DNA of 64,000 nucleotides from Lysinibacillus fusiformis (GTDB lineage: Bacteria > Bacillota > Bacilli > Bacillales_A > Planococcaceae), in assembly GCF_016925635.1 (NCBI RefSeq), contig NZ_CP070490.1:992001-1056000 (forward strand). The letters are read 5' to 3'. Under the pieces are notes generated by a model. It was not told the origin of the DNA and made no database searches. It saw only the letters and a list, made by a program, of their open reading frames with translations. Below are positions 53,404 to 63,081 of this stretch, piece by piece. The position numbers and the translations under genes were made by a program. How positions within the stretch are numbered: the stretch's first letter is position 1; each line of letters opens with the position of its first letter.

Positions 53404-54894
53404 TTAACGACCCATTAACTCTTCTTTACTACTTACGTCGTCTAATGTTTTATCTTTTTCTATTTTGTGCATCTCAAGAACATGCTCAGATGGTGGTACT
53501 AGTAAGCTCACCACGACAATCGTGATACCCGTTATCACAACACCTGAAAATACAGGAGCCTGCCATAATTCATTTAATAGACCTATGAAGCCTTGTGATT
53601 GGATTGTCAGACTAGGTACGAATGTTAGTGATGTCACAATGTAATAAACTAAGCCAACAGAAATACTTGCCCAAACTGCCGGTGTACTCACACGTTTCCA
53701 AAATGGTCCTAAAACGATTGGCCAGAATATTGTCACGAAAATAATATCCCATGCTAAATAAGCTAAATCAATGACTTTTTGGAAGCTTACAGCTAGCACT
53801 AAACCTAATAAAGCACTAGCTAGAATAATAGATCGTGAAAATCTTAATAGCTTCTTAGGATCAGGGTTACGATTAATAAAATCTAAATAGATATTCTTTG
53901 TCACAATCCCCGAAGTTGCTACATAACATGCAGCTACTGTAGACATCCCCATGGCTGCCATGGCTGTTAAGAAAATAGCTGCTAATAAGGGCGGAAAATA
54001 ACCTTGTGCAAAGGTAAGCATCAATGTTTCTGGGTTAGAGCTCTCAGGATAAATAGACTTGAAGGCTTCCCCTAGCATCCCTGGAATCCAGCTAATTGCA
54101 ATGACAATAATACCTGCAATTATCATACTGCGCTGTGCCACTCGTGGACTTTTCGCAGCAGCTACCCTCTGCCCAAGATCAACTGCAGGGATATCTCCAA
54201 GTGCTAGTACAAGATATAAAGTCCAAAACTCTGCTCCTGCCTTCTCAAATAATGTACCGATATTCCACCACTCAGGATTAAATGTAACGTCTGGATAGTA
54301 AAACAAAATAAAAATGGTAATACCCAAAATACCGGCTACTGCAAGCGCACCTTGCACGATTTCAGTATAGGCTACAGCCCATAAACCTCCTATAACCGAA
54401 TAAATAGCCGTTAGTGATACAAATAGAAGTGCCGCAGGAATAAAATCAATTTGCAACAATTGCTGAATAATATAGGTACCACCAACTGTTAACGCCGCTG
54501 CATTAAAAACACCAAAAGCAATTGCCATAACGACTCCTGTATAGGCTCCTAGCTTTTTGCTGCCATAGCGTAAACCGTAGTAATCTGCTAATGTCCAGCC
54601 CTTTAAACGTCGTAATGGTTTTGTCCAAATGAGTGCTCCAAGAATCATACAAGTCCCTAAACCACCCATTGTTGCCGATCCTTCAAAGCCACCGCTTGTA
54701 TAACCTGAACCTACTGCTGCAAAAAAGAATGGGGCAGCTAGTAGGGCAGCGACTAAACTACCCGTTACAACGGATAAAGGCATGCTCCAGCCAGCAACAA
54801 TTAAATCCTCAGCAGTGTTGACACGCTTATAGCCTTTATAGCCAATGTAATAGATAAATAATAAGTATAAGCAAAAGATAATAATATTTAACAT
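53404..54894 (-). CDS. Sodium:solute symporter family protein
   Basis: 496 residues, about 13 hydrophobic segments. GWTLADYYGLRYG, SVIGGLWAVAYTEIVQG and the GVVMAIAFGVFNAAALTVGG stretch are SSS-family signatures. Imports an organic solute with Na+; substrate unassigned. Last gene of a three-gene operon (MCP, SDR, symporter), 21 nt after the SDR stop. The whole operon sits behind a c-di-GMP riboswitch. Confidence 0.9.
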   Translation of the reverse strand: MLNIIIFCLYLLFIYYIGYKGYKRVNTAEDLIVAGWSMPLSVVTGSLVAALLAAPFFFAAVGSGYTSGGFEGSATMGGLGTCMILGALIWTKPLRRLKGWTLADYYGLRYGSKKLGAYTGVVMAIAFGVFNAAALTVGGTYIIQQLLQIDFIPAALLFVSLTAIYSVIGGLWAVAYTEIVQGALAVAGILGITIFILFYYPDVTFNPEWWNIGTLFEKAGAEFWTLYLVLALGDIPAVDLGQRVAAAKSPRVAQRSMIIAGIIVIAISWIPGMLGEAFKSIYPESSNPETLMLTFAQGYFPPLLAAIFLTAMAAMGMSTVAACYVATSGIVTKNIYLDFINRNPDPKKLLRFSRSIILASALLGLVLAVSFQKVIDLAYLAWDIIFVTIFWPIVLGPFWKRVSTPAVWASISVGLVYYIVTSLTFVPSLTIQSQGFIGLLNELWQAPVFSGVVITGITIVVVSLLVPPSEHVLEMHKIEKDKTLDDVSSKEELMGR

Positions 54895-54915
54895 TGTTTA
54901 CTCCTTAGTTTTCCA

Positions 54916-55668
54916 TTATCCGTTCATCACGACTCCACCATTAGGCATTAAAACTTGACCTGTATAGAAGTCAGCATGATGAGAGGCTAAAAATAACACA
55001 CTTTTCGCAATCTCTTCTGGTTGCGCTAAACGTTTTAATGGATATTTTGCTGATTCTTCCTCCACATAGTTATCGCCAAACTCTTTTAAAATGTCCGTAA
55101 ATGTTCCACTAGGAGCAACAGCATTGACAAGTATCGAAGGTGCTAATTCTCTTGCTAAAGACTTGGTAAAAGCATTGATAGCACCCTTCGCAGCTGAATA
55201 ATGCGTGAATTCCTCACAACCTAAGCTACCAATATCAGATGAAATATTTATGATTTTTCCTCTATTACGTTCTTTCATTCTTTTTGCTGCTTCACGACAA
55301 TTGTAGAAGCAACCATATAAATGAACTTTAATCATGCGATCCCACTGCTCGTCCGTTAAATCTGTAATGCTTGAACCCTGTGCAAAGCCTGCATTATTCA
55401 CAAGAATATCAATATCCCCAAACTGCTCGTCCATAAATTGATACATCGCTTTTACTTCCTGTGAATTAGAAACATCGGCATAGAATGTTAAAGCTTTTAC
55501 ACCAAGCTTTTCTGCTTCTTTACGAACCGCTTCTGCCTCTTGCTCATTCCCTATATAATTGATTAAAATATTCGCTCCATGTTGCGCAAATCCTAATGCA
55601 ATGGCTTTGCCGATTCCTTTACTAGAGCCTGTAATTAAAACATTTTTTCCTGTAAAATTAATGTCCAT
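54916..55668 (-). CDS. Short-chain dehydrogenase/reductase
   Basis: About 250 residues. [15 protein letters not shown] (NAD(P) Gly motif), NNAGFAQG, catalytic Ser in [16 protein letters not shown] (Tyr and Lys), and PNGGVVMNG end. FabG-like classical SDR; substrate unknown. The start at 55668 (GGAGA upstream) overlaps the chemoreceptor stop by 11 nt, so the MCP, SDR and symporter are co-transcribed. Confidence 0.9.
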   Translation of the reverse strand: MDINFTGKNVLITGSSKGIGKAIALGFAQHGANILINYIGNEQEAEAVRKEAEKLGVKALTFYADVSNSQEVKAMYQFMDEQFGDIDILVNNAGFAQGSSITDLTDEQWDRMIKVHLYGCFYNCREAAKRMKERNRGKIINISSDIGSLGCEEFTHYSAAKGAINAFTKSLARELAPSILVNAVAPSGTFTDILKEFGDNYVEEESAKYPLKRLAQPEEIAKSVLFLASHHADFYTGQVLMPNGGVVMNG

Positions 55669-57409
55669 TATGATCATTCTCCAATTTGAATTTTGCCACA
55701 AGACCTTGCAGTTCTTCTGCTGTTTTGCCCAGTGACGAAGAGGCATCCTTTACTTCCTGCATGGTAGATAATTGCTCTTGTGTAGATTTCGATACATTCG
55801 AAGAGAATTCCGCTGACTGCTCTGCAGATTGTTTAATATTATTCACAGATGCCGCCACTTCCTCTGAGGATGCGGAAATTTGTTGTGAGGCTGCAGAAAT
55901 TTCACGTATTTGGCTAGCCACTTCTTCTGAGGAAGTAAGAATTTCTTTAAAGATTTCTCCTACTTCAGTCGTAAATGCCATCCCTACCTTAACATCCTCT
56001 TTGCCCTTCTCCATGACCGTAATAGAAGCGTTTGAATCAGATTGAATAGAACTAATTAGATTGTAAATTTCTGTTGCTGATTGAGAGGATTGTTCAGCTA
56101 AGCGTCTCACCTCATCCGCAACAACGGCAAAGCCTTTACCATGTTCACCTGCTCGTGCAGCTTCAATGGCAGCATTTAATGCTAATAGATTTGTTTGATC
56201 GGCAATAGCAGTAATTAAGCTAACAATTTCACTTATTTTTTTAGTATTAACATGTAGTCCATTAATGGTTGTCCCTATTTGTTCAACAGAATCATTAATT
56301 AATTCCATTTGTGCAATAACCTGTTGTACAACTTCATTGCCTCGTTCAGAAGCCTGTGATGCTGAGATAGACGATTCCGCAGCAGTGTTTGCAGAATCAG
56401 CAATTTGCTGAATACCTGTTGCTGTTTCCTCCATAGCAGCGGCTGTTTCCTCGGTCATGGTCATCGAAGCCTCAGCATTTTGCGTAATTTGATTCATATC
56501 TAATGCAATATTTGTGGAGCTGCTATAGGTTTCACCAGCATGTACAGTGAGCTGATTAGCTGCTGAAGACACATGATTGGATGTATTTCGTATGTTTAAA
56601 ATAATATGTTGCAAATTAGCCACCATTGTCCGAATGGATTCAGATAATTTTCCAATTTCATCCTTTGATGTCTCTAAATCAACATCTATTAATTCACCAT
56701 TTGCCACTTGGTTGGCAACATTCACCACTTTTTTCAGTGGTTTTAAAAGTCGATCTATAATTATGTAAACTAAAACTAATAAAATTAAAATACCGATAAT
56801 GGCAATGACAATTTGTTTGATTACACTTGTTTTAATAATCGTATTGATATAATCAGCGGAGTAATCAATCCCTAATAGGGCAATCAGTTGTCCACTATCA
56901 TCTTTAATGGGACTAAAAACAGTTCTCCAAGAGCCAAAAGGATCCTCGAAAATATCTGTTACCTCTGTACTATTATTTTCAATAGCTAATTTTGCTGTTT
57001 CTACATGTTCATCCGCTAATTCAGTAAAAATTTCACCAGCTTCGTATACTTCATTTAGATTAGAGGTATAGCCAATGGGGTTGACACCACCTTCATCCTT
57101 TACATCCCAAATATAACTCCAGCTCATAATACCTTGCTGTTCTTGAATCATATCAAGTTGCTTTTGGATTTTTGTAAACTTTGCGTTTGTTTCCCCTTTT
57201 TCGGACAGCAAGTCTTTCACTTCATCACTGTCTAAATTCATAGCTGTTAATAAGCCAACACTTTTTAATTCCTGCTCCAAATCCACATTCATCCGATTAT
57301 TCAATTCACTAATACTTTGCGTTGTAATAATGGCGATAAGCAGTAAAACAACGATAGAGACTGTTAGTAAAAGCTTGTTTTTTAATGATGTGTTTTTTAA
57401 CAACTTCAT
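55658..57409 (-). CDS. Methyl-accepting chemotaxis protein, dCache-like sensor
   Basis: 583 residues: TM1 about 12-30, extracytoplasmic sensor of about 165 residues ending in [37 protein letters not shown] (Cache-like), TM2 about 205-225, HAMP, signalling domain with tip [24 protein letters not shown]. First gene of the MCP-SDR-symporter operon; likely senses the compound the symporter and dehydrogenase handle. Controlled by the upstream c-di-GMP riboswitch. Confidence 0.93.
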   Translation of the reverse strand: MKLLKNTSLKNKLLLTVSIVVLLLIAIITTQSISELNNRMNVDLEQELKSVGLLTAMNLDSDEVKDLLSEKGETNAKFTKIQKQLDMIQEQQGIMSWSYIWDVKDEGGVNPIGYTSNLNEVYEAGEIFTELADEHVETAKLAIENNSTEVTDIFEDPFGSWRTVFSPIKDDSGQLIALLGIDYSADYINTIIKTSVIKQIVIAIIGILILLVLVYIIIDRLLKPLKKVVNVANQVANGELIDVDLETSKDEIGKLSESIRTMVANLQHIILNIRNTSNHVSSAANQLTVHAGETYSSSTNIALDMNQITQNAEASMTMTEETAAAMEETATGIQQIADSANTAAESSISASQASERGNEVVQQVIAQMELINDSVEQIGTTINGLHVNTKKISEIVSLITAIADQTNLLALNAAIEAARAGEHGKGFAVVADEVRRLAEQSSQSATEIYNLISSIQSDSNASITVMEKGKEDVKVGMAFTTEVGEIFKEILTSSEEVASQIREISAASQQISASSEEVAASVNNIKQSAEQSAEFSSNVSKSTQEQLSTMQEVKDASSSLGKTAEELQGLVAKFKLENDHNGH

Positions 57410-57440
57410 TACCCCTTTTCCCCCTTTGAATTTTTCTTAC

Positions 57441-57473
57441 AAAAAAAAATAGCCTATTTCAAAAGAAATAGGC
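57441..57473 (-). terminator. Expression-platform terminator of the c-di-GMP riboswitch
   Basis: Minus strand GCCTATTT / AAATAGGC followed by ATTTTTTTTT, 40 nt before the chemoreceptor start. Confidence 0.85.
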
Positions 57474-57518
57474 ATAAAAGAACAAAAACTAGAATTGGAA
57501 TGATACAACTAGCACTCT

Positions 57519-57605
57519 TTTGCAACCCAGCCGTCATAGCATTTGTTGCCTTAGACCTGTAGCTTTGCGTCTCTACTTTTCAGTAAATTTGCCTATATTT
57601 CCATA
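57519..57605 (-). promoter_or_regulatory. c-di-GMP-I (GEMM) riboswitch
   Basis: Minus strand: GGCAAATTTACTGAAAAGTA, GACGCAAAGCTACAGG, CTAAGGCAAC, GCTATGACGGCTGGGTTGC. These are the GEMM-I blocks (GGCAAA, GNRA loop, GACGCAAAGCYAYRGG, CUAA, GCUAUGAYNGCYRGGUUGC) in order. Confidence 0.93.
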
Positions 57606-57752
57606 CCAAAATTAACACAATAGGTAAAAGTAGTCAATGCTCGCCATTTAAAATATACATATTTTATACTATCTTATCCATCAATAACAATTATTTGTGT
57701 GTTTGAAAATACATCATTAAGAAGTTTTTATTCATCTTATTGAACAAAATAA

Positions 57753-57787
57753 AAACAGCTACAACCTCAATTAGCGTTGTAACTGTC
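57753..57787 (-). terminator. Terminator of the small membrane gene
   Basis: Minus strand ACAGTTACAAC / GTTGTAGCTGT, then TTTTATTTT. Confidence 0.78.
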
Positions 57788-57824
57788 TATTTTCATTTCA
57801 CTTACCCCTAAGTGTTTGAATAAA

Positions 57825-58019
57825 TTATACGTTTTGTGTGACAAGTAATACGGATGGTATAAAGGATAATGCAAACATAGCGATATACCATACTGAAGTA
57901 CGACGTAATGAAAAGCGTACTTTTTTTCGCTCCGCATAAAAAATATCTAACATAACTGCAACAATAAAAGGCATTGTAATACATGCAATAGCTACTAATA
58001 AGATGTCAAAATAAATCAT
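57825..58019 (-). CDS. Small two-helix membrane protein (64 aa)
   Basis: MIYFDILLVAIACITMPFIV begins a first membrane helix; a basic loop (ERKKVRFSLRR) and a second helix (SVWYIAMFALSFIPSVLLV) follow. ATG at 58019 with AAAGGGG upstream; the longer frame starting MFTKKMKN lies in the promoter region. Family not recognised. Confidence 0.65.
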   Translation of the reverse strand: MIYFDILLVAIACITMPFIVAVMLDIFYAERKKVRFSLRRTSVWYIAMFALSFIPSVLLVTQNV

Positions 58020-58159
58020 ACAAGCACCCCTTTGTTTGTGAACATTTTTCATCTTTTTTGTGAACATTTTGTGATAATTTTATTGTACACAATTTCGTCA
58101 CAAAATGTCAACGAGTTTCAAAGAAAAAAATGGCACTTTATGATTGATATCTTCGTGCG

Positions 58160-58654
58160 TTACGCTCTATATTTATATGTTAAGCCTCTTAAAAAATTTC
58201 GTACGAATGAATCGCCGCACTCTTTATAATTACGATGACTTGGATTTCTTAAAATAGCACCTAATTCACCTTTTGTAACTTTTATGCCGCCATCGTATAA
58301 AAGCTCAAGCATCTCCTCAGTTGTTAAAGCTAAAGCAATTTTCACTTTCTTTAATAGCATATTATTTGGGCTTTCTTTACCAGACACAGGTAGCGGCCCC
58401 TCTGTCTGTCCTTCCCTTGGTTTCTGAGGCCCACGTTTAAAAGTAATTAATCCATTTAAAAAAGCCTCTAACATTTTGTTATTACATTTGATGTATTCTT
58501 CCGGCGCTTCTTCCTCATCATTAATCTTAATCAGCATATTTAATACTTCTTCCTTTGTATAATCCATGCCACCTAGTTTGAAAATTTCTACCATATCTAC
58601 ATTTTTTATATCGAACGCATAGCGTAAACGAATTAAGATATCGTTATTCGTCAT
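58160..58654 (-). CDS. DUF1456 (YehS-like) protein
   Basis: 164 residues with two copies of the DUF1456 module: NDILIRLRYAFDIKNVDMVEIFKLGG...FLNGLITFKRG and NMLLKKVKIALALTTEEMLELLYDGG...FLRGLTYKYR. Cytosolic, function unknown. RBS AAAGGAGGA. Confidence 0.9.
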   Translation of the reverse strand: MTNNDILIRLRYAFDIKNVDMVEIFKLGGMDYTKEEVLNMLIKINDEEEAPEEYIKCNNKMLEAFLNGLITFKRGPQKPREGQTEGPLPVSGKESPNNMLLKKVKIALALTTEEMLELLYDGGIKVTKGELGAILRNPSHRNYKECGDSFVRNFLRGLTYKYRA

Positions 58655-58840
58655 TATGTTATTCCTCCTTTAATTAACCTTATATAGTAAAGAGCCAGGC
58701 TTAATTATAACAGAGAGTTTGCTGATTATTACTAGCTTTCCACAAGTTGTTGTTGTTAGCAATTAGCGTGTGCATTTCCTACTTTTTAAATGTATGAAAA
58801 GTTTAATCACAACCATTCTAAGGTCAAGGAGGTGAGAACA

Positions 58841-59044
58841 ATGGCTAATAATAACCGCAGTTCAAATAAACTTCTAGTACCGGGTGTACATGAAGCTGTC
58901 AATCAAATGAAATATGAAATTGCACAAGAGTTTGGCGTTCAGCTTGGGCCAGAAGCATCTTCTCGCGCAAATGGTTCCGTTGGAGGAGAGATTACAAAAC
59001 GCCTTGTTGAAATCGCTGAGAAACGTTCAAAGGGTTTATTATAA
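58841..59044 (+). CDS. Alpha/beta-type small acid-soluble spore protein
   Basis: 67 residues. [20 protein letters not shown] and GAITKRLV-like [14 protein letters not shown] match the two conserved DNA-binding segments; the GPR cleavage site lies in the YEIAQEFG stretch. Coats and protects DNA in the dormant spore. Start at 58841 behind AAGGAGGTGAG. Terminator shared with the convergent MFS gene. Confidence 0.96.
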   Translation: MANNNRSSNKLLVPGVHEAVNQMKYEIAQEFGVQLGPEASSRANGSVGGEITKRLVEIAEKRSKGLL

Positions 59045-59059
59045 TTAAATACTAATAAG

Positions 59060-59101
59060 AAAAGAACGAATCCCATTTGAAGAAATGGCATTCGTTCTTT
59101 C
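59060..59101. terminator. Bidirectional terminator
   Basis: AAAGAACGAA / TTCGTTCTTT stem with an inner CCATTT/AAATGG helix. Confidence 0.88.
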
Positions 59102-59114
59102 GTGCTCTAAAAAA

Positions 59115-60311
59115 TTATGCTGTTTGCAATTCCTTACCTGAGCTCTTAAGCGTTAGCATGATGATAAAGGAAATACAATACAGTGCTGCTAAGTAAATCA
59201 TAACGACAGTCATATCGTAGCTTTGTAAAATATAGCCGACAAAGATTGGTGAAAACCCACCTATAGCTCGACCAAAGTTAAAAATGGTGTTTGTTGCAGT
59301 ACTGCGAATTTGTACCGGATAGAAGCTACTAATTAATGCACCATATCCTGCAAACATGCCATTAGAGAAGAATCCTACAACCGCACCACCTACTAATATC
59401 GCTACTGCACCTGTTGCAAATGAGTAAAGGAATACAGCACATGCAGAGGCTAATAAAAAGATACCGAATGTTCGCTTTGCACCAAAACGATCCATAAATC
59501 TACCAAACGTCAGCATTCCAATGATCATGCCGACTGCGGTACTAATTGTCCACAATGCTGAGCTTGAGACCGATAAACCCTGCGATTTCTGTAGCATCGA
59601 TGGTAGCCAAATCATCAGACCATTATAGCCTGCAATTTGAACAGTAGCCATTAGAATCAGAGAGAGTGTTGTCATGGTGATACGTGGTGAAGCAAATAAC
59701 TGTGTCAATTTCCCGTTCTCTTGCTTATTTTTTTGTTTTTTCTGCGCTGCTAACCATTCTGGTGATTCATCAATATTTTTACGTACGATAAAGGCGAAAA
59801 TGACTGGTAGTAATCCTACAAAGAATAATGCTCGCCATCCTAATGTTGGTAAAATAATAGCACTTAACAAAGCTGCTAAAATTACTCCATATTGTGCACC
59901 TACACTGACGTAGGAGGATGCTCTGCCTTGTTTATTTTTTGGCCAAGCCTCTGCCACAAGCGCCATACCAATACCGTATTCCCCACCTGCACCTAAGCCA
60001 GCAATAAATCTATACACATAAACTTGTTCAATACTTGTTGCTACTCCTGTTAAGGCCGTTCCGATAGCAAATAAAATAATCGTATACGTAAACACTTTTA
60101 CTCGACCATATTTATCTGCTAACACTCCGAAAACAATACCACCCAGTAGCATCCCAATATTCGTGATGGATGAAATCAATCCACCTGTTGCAAGGTCAAT
60201 ATTAAATTCTGCAATAATCATTGTCATAGCAAAAGAAATAAACATAATGTCCATTCCTTCTAGCGTTAACCCAGCCACTGAAGCGACCACGGTTTTTTTA
60301 CGATAATCCAT
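59115..60311 (-). CDS. MFS permease, predicted pyrimidine-related transporter
   Basis: 398 residues, 12 hydrophobic segments, with GVLADKYGRVKVF after segment 2 and GRFMDRFGAKRTF after segment 8. It resembles the aromatic-acid:H+ symporter branch (EGMDIMFISFAM, RFIAGLGAGGEYGIGMALVAE). A PyrR attenuator precedes it, so orotate or another pyrimidine precursor is the best substrate guess (inference). GGAGG before the ATG at 60311. Monocistronic. Confidence 0.88.
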   Translation of the reverse strand: MDYRKKTVVASVAGLTLEGMDIMFISFAMTMIIAEFNIDLATGGLISSITNIGMLLGGIVFGVLADKYGRVKVFTYTIILFAIGTALTGVATSIEQVYVYRFIAGLGAGGEYGIGMALVAEAWPKNKQGRASSYVSVGAQYGVILAALLSAIILPTLGWRALFFVGLLPVIFAFIVRKNIDESPEWLAAQKKQKNKQENGKLTQLFASPRITMTTLSLILMATVQIAGYNGLMIWLPSMLQKSQGLSVSSSALWTISTAVGMIIGMLTFGRFMDRFGAKRTFGIFLLASACAVFLYSFATGAVAILVGGAVVGFFSNGMFAGYGALISSFYPVQIRSTATNTIFNFGRAIGGFSPIFVGYILQSYDMTVVMIYLAALYCISFIIMLTLKSSGKELQTA

Positions 60312-60380
60312 TCTTTTTAGCCTCCAATTTTCTAGTTGTCGATCTCTTTTAGTGAATGGATTATAGCTGTCATGTCCATT

Positions 60381-60416
60381 CTCTTTTGAAGCCTCACGGG
60401 ACTTCCTTTAAAAGAG
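60381..60416 (-). promoter_or_regulatory. Second PyrR-type binding loop
   Basis: Minus strand TCCCGTGAGGCT inside a hairpin CTCTTTT...AAAAGAG with GAAG/CTTC. Matches the PyrR loop pattern UCCnGwGAGGCU. No T run follows, so its mode of action is unclear. Confidence 0.5.
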
Positions 60417-60425
60417 GGTTATGGA

Positions 60426-60535
60426 ACAAAATAAAGCCCTTTCGTCACAGAGGACAAAAGGGCATGACAAAGCAAAGATATTAGCTTAAAAATATCACAT
60501 AGCCCTTTTCAGCCTCTCTGGACCGTATTAAAGGA
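60426..60535 (-). promoter_or_regulatory. PyrR attenuator (binding loop and terminator)
   Basis: Minus strand: GGTCCAGAGAGGCTGAAAAG is the PyrR binding loop (60535-60503). The terminator GCCCTTTTGTC...GACGAAAGGGC then TTTATTTT lies at 60464-60426. The AAAAGGGC at the end of the loop can instead pair with GCCCTTTT of the terminator, giving the classic antiterminator switch. Confidence 0.85.
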
Positions 60536-60612
60536 TTTTTATATCGTTCATTTATACCGTTCTACATTCTATAAGATTTCGAATGAAAAAGCAATGGTTG
60601 AATAGTGGAAAT

Positions 60613-61956
60613 TTAAGTCGCTATTTCTATAAAGTTTTGAGCAAACTGATAAATTAAATAGGCAGGTACAGCCAAATTTAGGTTTTGACCATCATCGAAG
60701 CCTGCTGTAATCAATCCGACCAATCGACCATGCATATCCAATAAAGCACCACCCGAACTGCCGTTTGAAATAGCAGCCGTAAATTGAATCATAGACATTT
60801 GTCGTATATCACGAAAGCCGGAAACAATCCCATCAGAAACCGAATTAAACAATCCTAAAGGACTGCCAATCGCCACAATTTTTTGCCCTCGAACTAATTG
60901 TCCATCCATTTTAACAGGTAAAGGATGGCTAATTCTGTCTACCTTTAAAATAGCCAAATCATGCATATCATGATATTTCACAAATTGATGGGTAATATAC
61001 TCGTTGGTATCATTTTCATATAGCACAGAATAGTATTTTCCACCACCCACAACATGCAAGTTCGTCAATATATACCCCGCTTGATGGAGAACGACACCAG
61101 AGCCAAAGCATAAAACCTTGTCATCCTCTCCGAATGTCTTAATCATCACAACAGATGTGGCTAAGGAAGCTAATTGCTCATAGCTCCACTCTTCTGTCGT
61201 ATTCGTATTTTGAGCCGGAATGTTCAATTGTCTTGCAGTACTTTTAGTAGGCAATGTTATTTCTTTTTCATAGAAATGACGACACATATGTAAGGTAGAT
61301 GACGTTTCTATAATAGGGTACAAATTGGCCATATCTCCTTTAGGATTCATGTAACAAATATCGCACCCCAGTGTCGATAAGAAATATAAAAACAATAATT
61401 CATGCTGCGTGATGTCACCTATAAAAACAATTTTTTGGGACGTTTGATTTTCCTCAGAAAAAATTTGTGGTAAATAATAATCCATCCAATACAAAAATTT
61501 AACTGCAAAATTTTTTAACAACGTTTCATTAGGATAAGTCTGATTTTCTTTAAATAGTTGAATCATCTGTTTAAAGCTTAGCTTTTTTGTCCATTCAAGT
61601 TGATCACTCGCTAATTTACTACATAAAGGTACCTTATACAGTAATTGCGTGTTGTCAGCAGCAGTCTGCCACATTCTCCAACTTTCCGACAATCTATCTA
61701 CATCTTCCTTATTGCGGATGATCTCAAGCTTATGTAGTCGTAAATAAAATACGTTTTGCTTGGAGAAATACTCCTCCATTTTTAGAATATCTTCTTTATA
61801 AAGTTCTACAGAATTAGGTATACCAATATATCGTAGAAAAACAACTTCCTTCGTAAGGGAATGTTTGTTGTGATTAATTTGCATAAACTCCTGAAAAGTA
61901 TTTACTGATTTTTTATATTTAATTTTTAACGGTCTAGTTGTCACAATCATCTTCAT
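60613..61956 (-). CDS. YceG-like domain fused to a trypsin-like serine protease
   Basis: 447 residues. Residues about 30-235 resemble YceG_bac (FAVKFLYWMDYYLPQIF, KIVFIG-(x)4-HELLFLYFLSTLGCDI, CYMNPKGD), a component of TerD/TelA-type stress operons. Residues about 262-447 are an HtrA-like protease: LTNLHVV (His301), MHDLAILKV (Asp333), NGSSGGALLD (Ser401), with GSGVVLHQAGYILTN and IGSPLG. No signal peptide or PDZ. No TerD or TelA genes nearby. RBS AGGAG; ATG 61956 or the next one at 61950. Confidence 0.82.
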   Translation of the reverse strand: MKMIVTTRPLKIKYKKSVNTFQEFMQINHNKHSLTKEVVFLRYIGIPNSVELYKEDILKMEEYFSKQNVFYLRLHKLEIIRNKEDVDRLSESWRMWQTAADNTQLLYKVPLCSKLASDQLEWTKKLSFKQMIQLFKENQTYPNETLLKNFAVKFLYWMDYYLPQIFSEENQTSQKIVFIGDITQHELLFLYFLSTLGCDICYMNPKGDMANLYPIIETSSTLHMCRHFYEKEITLPTKSTARQLNIPAQNTNTTEEWSYEQLASLATSVVMIKTFGEDDKVLCFGSGVVLHQAGYILTNLHVVGGGKYYSVLYENDTNEYITHQFVKYHDMHDLAILKVDRISHPLPVKMDGQLVRGQKIVAIGSPLGLFNSVSDGIVSGFRDIRQMSMIQFTAAISNGSSGGALLDMHGRLVGLITAGFDDGQNLNLAVPAYLIYQFAQNFIEIAT

Positions 61957-62042
61957 ACAACTCCTATAAGTACGTCATTACATATAATGGTACTTATATA
62001 CAATTCTCTGATGTTTCTCTAAATCCTCTATTCGTTGCAAAC

Positions 62043-62078
62043 AAAAAAGCCCAACTCTATAAAGAATTGGACGTTTTA
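62043..62078. terminator. Bidirectional hairpin
   Basis: CCAACTC / GAATTGG stem flanked by AAAAAAGC and ACGTTTTATT. On the minus strand it would end the fragment at 62122. Confidence 0.6.
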
Positions 62079-62121
62079 TTCAACTTTCTAAAATACCAGG
62101 AAATACCTTTCAGAAGTATAA

Positions 62122-62265
62122 CTAATGGTAGGCTTGTATAAATAATAAGCCTTTCATGAAAACAGGGTCCCCACTACTACCAGCATCTGTAGCCAAAATA
62201 CCAACAGTTAATGAAAAGGGTAAAATAGCTGCATTGATTGCCAAACTAAACATTATAAATGACAA
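62122..62265 (-). pseudogene. Membrane-protein fragment
   Basis: Minus frame: MFSLAINAAILPFSLTVGIL then ATDAGSSGDPVFMKGLLFIQ, stop TAG at 62122-62124. It looks like the middle of a small membrane protein with no RBS and an abrupt end. Family not recognised. Confidence 0.4.
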
Positions 62266-62283
62266 ATTTCTTCGTCGGATGGG

Positions 62284-63040
62284 TTAACTAAGGCAATACA
62301 ATTTTGAAGTGTTTTTTAACTCGATTATTCTATGGTATATTTTAGGCTGGAGGATATCCCACAACTCATAATATGGTATTAATTTGCTCGAATGTCTAAT
62401 TTTTGTATACTTCATATAGGTGTAGAATTCATTTATAAAACTGGCAATAAAATCTGCTACTTGTAATAAAGACTGGTTTAGTTGCTGATTGTATTTTATA
62501 TGAATATTACTCCAATAATTATCTTTCCTCCATTTTGGCTAATTAACTCTTAGTGAAAGATGTTCATGTAATCAGATATCAGATTCATTGTCTCTTTTGG
62601 GTTGTCCGTCTATTGTTATAATGACGTTTTTATTTGAATCATTTGGAATAGTATCAGCCAATCTACTTATTACTTTATCTATAAAGTAATTCTCAGTTTG
62701 TTCCCTATGTCTACTGCACCAATCTTTATTAAAAATTCTATGTGAGTCATTAAGAAGTGATTTATTTTCAACAATGTAAAAAATCCTAAGATCAGCCCAA
62801 CTGGAAATTATTTAAATACTTTTTTTCTTTGCTCATAAGTGGCCATATTGCTTTTGCCTTTTTTAATTTTGGATAACTTTCTAACTGTTGGTTGTAATTT
62901 TAGCAAAAATAGAATCAAGTAAATTTGTCAATTTTCTATAACCAGATTTAATAGAGAAACCCCACTCATACATAAAAGTGACCACCAGAAGAATTAATTA
63001 CCCCTGAATCATCTAAGTATACATAATTTTCTCCTTATTT
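62284..63040 (-). pseudogene. Degenerate DUF3800 gene
   Basis: An RBS (AAGGAGA) precedes ENYVYLDDSGVINSSGGHFY (DUF3800 start motif with the catalytic-type DDSG), which loses its frame; WGFSIKSGYRKLTNLLDSIF follows in another frame, then AIWPLMSKEKKYLNNFQ in a third. From about 62810 one frame runs SSWADLRIFYIVENKS to NVIITIDGQPKRDNESDI, TGA, then TAG, then NYWSNIHIKYNQQLNQSLLQ-VADFIASF to the final TAA. At least two frameshifts and two nonsense codons. Confidence 0.7.
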
Positions 63041-63081
63041 TATCTTTATTAAAGTTAAGAGATTTATCATACCTTAGTTCT

